Below are positions 6,054-8,562 of a stretch of DNA of 8,562 bases, one piece after another (the first letter of the stretch is position 1; every line of letters starts with the position of its first letter). The DNA is from Nanobdellati archaeon (lineage in GTDB: Archaea; EX4484-52; GLR71): contig JAHYJR010000001.1 of NCBI GenBank assembly GCA_019429005.1, positions 1-8,562 on the forward strand, in the 5' to 3' direction. Both the position numbers and the translations under genes were made by a program. Under the pieces are notes generated by a model, which did not search any database, had not been told where the DNA came from, and worked only from the letters and a program-made list of their open reading frames with translations.

Positions 6054-6105
6054 ACAAGTATTAATCAAACCAAATCATTTTAAGATTAACTGTCAATATT
6101 ACTTT
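6054..6105. promoter_or_regulatory. Divergent promoter region of dphB and trm5 with one shared TATA-like element
   Basis: The 52-bp spacer holds a single clear TATA-like core, TTTTAAG at 6078-6084 (TTAA at 6080-6083). Its centre lies about 25 bases before the trm5 ATG and about 28 before the dphB ATG. Neither gene has an SD, so both transcripts are probably leaderless and start at or next to the ATG. Confidence 0.5.
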
Positions 6106-6933
6106 ATGAAATTTATTGATGCATTAAAAGAACATCTTACTGAAGATGAGCTTAAACATGTAAACAAAAGTTTTGAAGTCCTTGGAGATATTGCAATAAT
6201 TGATATCCCTGAAGAATTAGAAAATAAAAAAATATTAATCGCAAAAACACTCAAAGACCTTAACAAGCACATAAACATAATCCTACGAAAAACAGGAGAT
6301 ATCACAGGAACCTACCGTGTGGGCACATATGAAACTTTAATTGGAGACCGAACTGAAACAATATGCAAAGAAAACGGTTGCAGATTTAAAGTGGATCCAA
6401 CAAAAACATATTTCTCATCAAAAATGGGCTATGAAAGACAAAGAATTACAGATACAATTAAAGATAAGGAAAATATACTTTGCCTGTTTGCCGGCATCGG
6501 TCCATACCCTATAAATATCGCAAAAACTAAGGATGTAAACATAACCGCAATTGAAATAAATCCAGAATCAGTTGATTTTTTTAAAGATAATATAAAATTA
6601 AACAAAGTTGAAGGTAAAATAAATATAATCCTTGGTGATATCACAGATGAATTACCAAAAATAAAAAAAACATTTGACCGCGTTCTTATGCCCGCACCAA
6701 AAGATGCAGAAAATTTCATTAAAGAGGCACTTGAAAAAGTTAAAATTGGCGGTATTATAAACATATACGGTTTTAAAACACAGGAAAAATTAAAGGAATA
6801 TCCAACAGAAATAACTGAAAAATGCAAAGAATTTGGATATGAAATTGAAATAATAATGTCAAGAGACTGTGGTAACATGGGCCCTTATTGTTATCGAGTG
6901 GTCTGTGATTTTAAAGTTCTATCGGGACCTTAG
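6106..6933 (+). CDS. trm5: tRNA (guanine(37)-N1)-methyltransferase Trm5, short form
   Basis: Trm5 methylates N1 of G37, next to the anticodon, using S-adenosylmethionine, and so prevents +1 frameshifts. The 275-aa protein shows the D2 start SFEVLGDIAIIDIP (22-35), GTYRVGTYETLIG (68-80), the ENGCRFKVDPTKTYFSSKMGYERQRI segment (89-114), the SAM loop LFAGIGPYPINIAK (127-140), AIEINPES (148-155), GDITDEL (177-183), DRVLMPAPKDA (191-201) and the C-terminal CGNMGPYCYRVVCDFKVL (255-272). The usual N-terminal D1 domain (about 60 residues in the Methanocaldococcus enzyme) is mostly missing. The ATG at 6106 is preferred; an upstream in-frame ATG at 5998 would overlap dphB and add residues unlike the family. 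The stop codon (6931-6933) lies inside the tRNA-Pro gene. Confidence 0.93.
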   Translation: MKFIDALKEHLTEDELKHVNKSFEVLGDIAIIDIPEELENKKILIAKTLKDLNKHINIILRKTGDITGTYRVGTYETLIGDRTETICKENGCRFKVDPTKTYFSSKMGYERQRITDTIKDKENILCLFAGIGPYPINIAKTKDVNITAIEINPESVDFFKDNIKLNKVEGKINIILGDITDELPKIKKTFDRVLMPAPKDAENFIKEALEKVKIGGIINIYGFKTQEKLKEYPTEITEKCKEFGYEIEIIMSRDCGNMGPYCYRVVCDFKVLSGP

Positions 6934-6997
6934 AGTAGTTTGGTCATCATTCCAGCTCGGGGGGCTGGCGACCCGTGTTCAAATCACAGGGGTCTCA
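6924..6997 (+). tRNA. tRNA-Pro, anticodon GGG (no encoded CCA)
   Basis: A full cloverleaf of 74 bases can be drawn. The acceptor stem pairs GGGACCT (6924-6930) with GGGTCTC (6990-6996), seven pairs including two G-U, with A6997 as discriminator. The D-loop carries AGTTTGG (6937-6943). The anticodon stem CCAGC/GCTGG (6952-6956/6964-6968) closes the loop TCGGGGG (6957-6963), so the anticodon is 6959-6961 and G37 is 6962. The variable loop is CGAC. The T arm is CCGTG/CACAG around TTCAAAT (6978-6984). Odd points are C at position 33 instead of U, an A-A mismatch at 11:24, and a C-A mismatch in the T stem. A one-base shift would read CGG, also Pro. Its first ten bases are the end of trm5. T-runs at 7014-7029 may terminate it. 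Confidence 0.85.
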
Positions 6998-6999
6998 TT

Positions 7000-7005
7000 A
7001 AAAAA
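7000..7005 (-). terminator. Minus-strand T6 tract after the small HExxH gene
   Basis: Six A on the plus strand give TTTTTT directly after the stop codon (7006-7008) of the minus-strand gene, before the tRNA is reached. This would stop antisense transcription into tRNA-Pro and trm5. Confidence 0.45.
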
Positions 7006-7437
7006 TCACATAATTTTTACTGTTTTTTTATATGTCTTTGGACGCTTAGACCATGACTCAGGACGTTTATAACCCAAACGTGCAGCAAATTTATCAGCAT
7101 CAACTTCAAGCTTATCCGCATCATCATGTTCCCAATTACGTCCTTGAAGAACATGACCAAATTCATGTGCAATTACATATTTCAATTCAATTTCAGAAAT
7201 ATCTTTAGGAATTGTAAGCTGCATCACTTTAAATCGTCCTTTAGGATTTGGAAAATGCATAACCTGACCTAAAGCTTCCTTATGTAAAACCAACAGATAC
7301 AAATTATAAGTACATTCCTTATATTCGCTAGCATTCATAGAAGACAATACATCTTTCAATGCTTTTTGAACATTAAAATAAAATTGTATACTCGTTTGAG
7401 ACTTAATAAATTGATCAATCTTCTTTTCTAATACCAT
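7006..7437 (-). CDS. Small soluble HExxH metallopeptidase-like protein, IrrE/ImmA-like
   Basis: The 143-aa protein has the zinc motif HEFGH at 91-95, preceded by a hydrophobic helix (ELKYVIA). EVDADKFAARLGY follows at 111-123, with Glu111 the likely third zinc ligand. The spacing HExxH-x15-E and the ExxADxFAxxL helix resemble the IrrE/ImmA (DUF955, M78) group. Those proteins often cleave repressors or antitoxins, but no DNA-binding domain or partner repressor is seen next door, so the substrate is unknown. The N-terminal part is helical and the C-terminus is Lys-rich (KRPKTYKKTVKIM). No membrane segment is visible. No SD precedes the ATG, but TTATATAA lies about 25 bases upstream, so the mRNA is probably leaderless. 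The gene is convergent to trm5/tRNA-Pro, 8 bases from the tRNA end. Confidence 0.8.
   Translation of the reverse strand: MVLEKKIDQFIKSQTSIQFYFNVQKALKDVLSSMNASEYKECTYNLYLLVLHKEALGQVMHFPNPKGRFKVMQLTIPKDISEIELKYVIAHEFGHVLQGRNWEHDDADKLEVDADKFAARLGYKRPESWSKRPKTYKKTVKIM
7014..7029 (+). terminator. Plus-strand T5 and T7 tracts ending the trm5/tRNA transcript
   Basis: TTTTT (7014-7018) and TTTTTTT (7023-7029) lie 17-32 bases past the tRNA. They are the complements of Lys codons at the C-terminus of the convergent gene (KKTVKIM). Consecutive T-runs are typical archaeal terminators. Confidence 0.55.
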
Positions 7438-7457
7438 GTTTTTATTTTAGGTAGATA

Positions 7458-7465
7458 TTATATAA
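7458..7465 (-). promoter_or_regulatory. TATA element before the small HExxH gene
   Basis: TTATATAA is centred about 25 bases before the ATG at 7437, within the 37-base gap after the upstream stop (7475-7477). It points to a separate leaderless transcript rather than simple read-through from the 340-aa gene. Confidence 0.55.
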
Positions 7466-7474
7466 ATAAATATC

Positions 7475-8497
7475 TCAAGAATCAACCCGATTTAAATCTC
7501 TAATCTCACGAGATATTAGCGATGTCTTTGTATTATTTAAAATAACTTTTTCATTCATCCCAACAAGATTATCAAATGCATTTTTTTTAGTTTTATATTT
7601 ATTATAAGATTCATCAAGCTTAGCTTTAAGTTCAATTTCAGTTTCCTTAAACATATCAATCTTTGATGAAAGTTCAAAATAAATTTTCATCAATTCGCCA
7701 ATATTTTTATGTATATTTCGCACAGTCTCAACAATCGTATCACAATCAGGATTAAGAATATCATCTTCAATAACATAAATCTGTTTTCTCATAGATGCCA
7801 TAAAAAAATCAAAGGTTTCTTCCTCACTTGGAAAAGTTAAATAATCAATTTCGTAAGAAACATTATCCAACGGTTCTTTTAAAAGATCTTTGTCTGATGA
7901 AATAACAACTTCTTGTATAGAATCAACAACTGAATTTTCATTAAAACCATTCTCTAATCTAGTTATATTTTTATCATCATCTATTTTACGTTTCAAAATA
8001 TCATTAAAAGCGTCCAAATTAACTTGAACTGCTTTTTTAACTTCATCTCGTTTAAATGAAAAGGCATCAATCTTTATCCTTATAGAATCATATTCACATT
8101 TAATATCATTAAACGTAAAACTTGTTTTTTTAAGATCTGGCATAAATTTATCTTTAAAACTTTGTATATGTCGCTCGGCATTTTTAGCAATACCCTTATC
8201 AGGAATCATACAATCTGGAAGCTTTTTTTCAGCATTTGAAAATAACCAGATTTTATCTAAAAAATTCTTATTTTTTAATAATCTATTTTTTTCGTTAATT
8301 AGCTCAATATTTTCAAGCTCAATTTCATGTTCATCTTTAATATCTTCATTTTTAAACAGAATAATACCAATATTATTCATCACATGTCTCGCTAACATAT
8401 GAGATTGTCCTTGTCGCTTACTATCTGCAAGAATCGCAAGAGAGATAAATCCAAATATAACAGATAAAAATATTTTTAAAATAACAATATCAACCAT
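7475..8497 (-). CDS. Membrane-anchored coiled-coil protein, 340 aa
   Basis: I do not recognise this protein. An N-terminal hydrophobic helix (residues 3-24, DIVILKIFLSVIFGFISLAILA) is followed by a basic, polar stretch (DSKRQGQSHMLARH), which predicts a cytoplasmic body. The rest is mainly helical and highly charged, with likely coiled coil near 55-80 and 270-320. A middle part of mixed character holds DCMIPDKGIAKNAERHIQSF near 94-113. No catalytic motif is seen. The ATG at 8497 is chosen because GTGAT lies four bases upstream; the in-frame GTG at 8506 is part of that SD. Its design, one anchor plus a helical body, parallels the 107-aa gene at 4935-5258, though I see no clear sequence match. 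It may be a scaffold or spacer protein at the membrane; this is inference. Confidence 0.8.
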   Translation of the reverse strand: MVDIVILKIFLSVIFGFISLAILADSKRQGQSHMLARHVMNNIGIILFKNEDIKDEHEIELENIELINEKNRLLKNKNFLDKIWLFSNAEKKLPDCMIPDKGIAKNAERHIQSFKDKFMPDLKKTSFTFNDIKCEYDSIRIKIDAFSFKRDEVKKAVQVNLDAFNDILKRKIDDDKNITRLENGFNENSVVDSIQEVVISSDKDLLKEPLDNVSYEIDYLTFPSEEETFDFFMASMRKQIYVIEDDILNPDCDTIVETVRNIHKNIGELMKIYFELSSKIDMFKETEIELKAKLDESYNKYKTKKNAFDNLVGMNEKVILNNTKTSLISREIRDLNRVDS

Positions 8498-8501
8498 TTT
8501 T

Positions 8502-8506
8502 ATCAC
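8502..8506 (-). promoter_or_regulatory. Ribosome binding site GTGAT, decides the ATG at 8497
   Basis: GTGAT on the minus strand, with four bases before the ATG, is in the same register as the SD of the 107-aa gene. It explains the apparent GTG start at 8506. Confidence 0.55.
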
Positions 8507-8523
8507 ATCTAAAACAAAGAGTC

Positions 8524-8534
8524 TTATATTATTT
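8524..8534 (-). promoter_or_regulatory. TATA-like element before the 340-aa gene
   Basis: The minus strand reads AAATAATATAA, centred about 32 bases before the ATG at 8497. It suggests a very short leader carrying the SD. The call is weak because the surrounding DNA is A+T rich. Confidence 0.35.
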
Positions 8535-8540
8535 GTCCTA

Positions 8541-8554
8541 AATCACATTTAAAC
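8541..8554 (+). promoter_or_regulatory. Possible divergent promoter for a gene beyond the right edge
   Basis: AATCACATTTAAAC is identical over 14 bases to the candidate promoter of the metalloprotease gene (minus strand 4679-4666), here pointing right. If it works the same way, a start codon would lie about 25 bases past TTTAAA, just outside the window. Confidence 0.35.
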
Positions 8555-8562
8555 GTTATTAT

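Noticed and set aside
5998-6105. Longer trm5 start at 5998
   Set aside because: The added 36 residues read through the 5' end of dphB, do not look like a D1 domain, and the ATG at 6106 has a TATA-like element at the expected distance.
6099-6878. Minus-strand frames opposite trm5
   Set aside because: trm5 is supported by family motifs along its whole length.
6869-7072. Plus-strand 67-codon frame spanning the tRNA
   Set aside because: It overlaps trm5, the tRNA and the convergent gene, and its translation follows structural RNA sequence.

Overview
The window (8562 bp, strongly A+T rich, standard genetic code) looks archaeal and most likely comes from a small-genome DPANN-type archaeon of the Nanoarchaeota/Woesearchaeota kind. 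The support is diphthine synthase (DphB, the archaeal/eukaryotic diphthamide pathway), an archaeal-type Trm5 tRNA(G37) methyltransferase, a DUF357 protein, a proline tRNA gene without encoded CCA, TATA-type promoters close to start codons, and Shine-Dalgarno sequences of the GGTGAT type. The lineage is inferred from gene content and style, not from a marker phylogeny.

Left part (1-3936, all plus strand). The 3' end of a low-complexity protein gene is built from perfect 84-bp tandem repeats plus one displaced copy, and is closed by a hairpin with a T-run. Two unrecognised genes follow as a tight pair (240 and 567 aa) with strong ribosome binding sites. The second ends in a long coiled coil and an acidic duplicated tail. 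Next is a five-span membrane protein of a type I associate with DPANN genomes. Its start codon and SD lie inside a perfect 11-bp hairpin.

Middle part (3937-6053, all minus strand). Reading right to left: dphB, a short membrane-anchored coiled-coil protein, a DUF357 protein, and a membrane-anchored HExxH metalloprotease. The metalloprotease stop codon abuts the stop codon of the membrane protein gene with no base between them.

Right part. dphB and trm5 diverge from a 52-bp spacer that appears to hold one shared TATA-like element. The end of trm5 overlaps a tRNA-Pro gene by 10 bp, so the trm5 stop codon lies inside the tRNA. G37 of tRNA-Pro is a classic Trm5 substrate, so enzyme and substrate are physically linked. 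Convergent to the tRNA is a small soluble HExxH protein resembling the IrrE/ImmA group, then a 340-aa membrane-anchored coiled-coil protein. The window ends in what may be a promoter for a gene off the right edge.

Translation signals fall into two classes. Several genes have an SD in exactly the same register to the ATG, which creates false in-frame GTG/TTG starts three codons upstream. Others look leaderless, with a TATA element about 25-28 bases before the ATG. DphB and Trm5 both serve accurate translation (diphthamide on elongation factor 2, and m1G37 on tRNA). The repeat protein, the 240/567-aa pair and the anchored coiled-coil proteins have no function I can assign, and they are the best place to look for undescribed biology.
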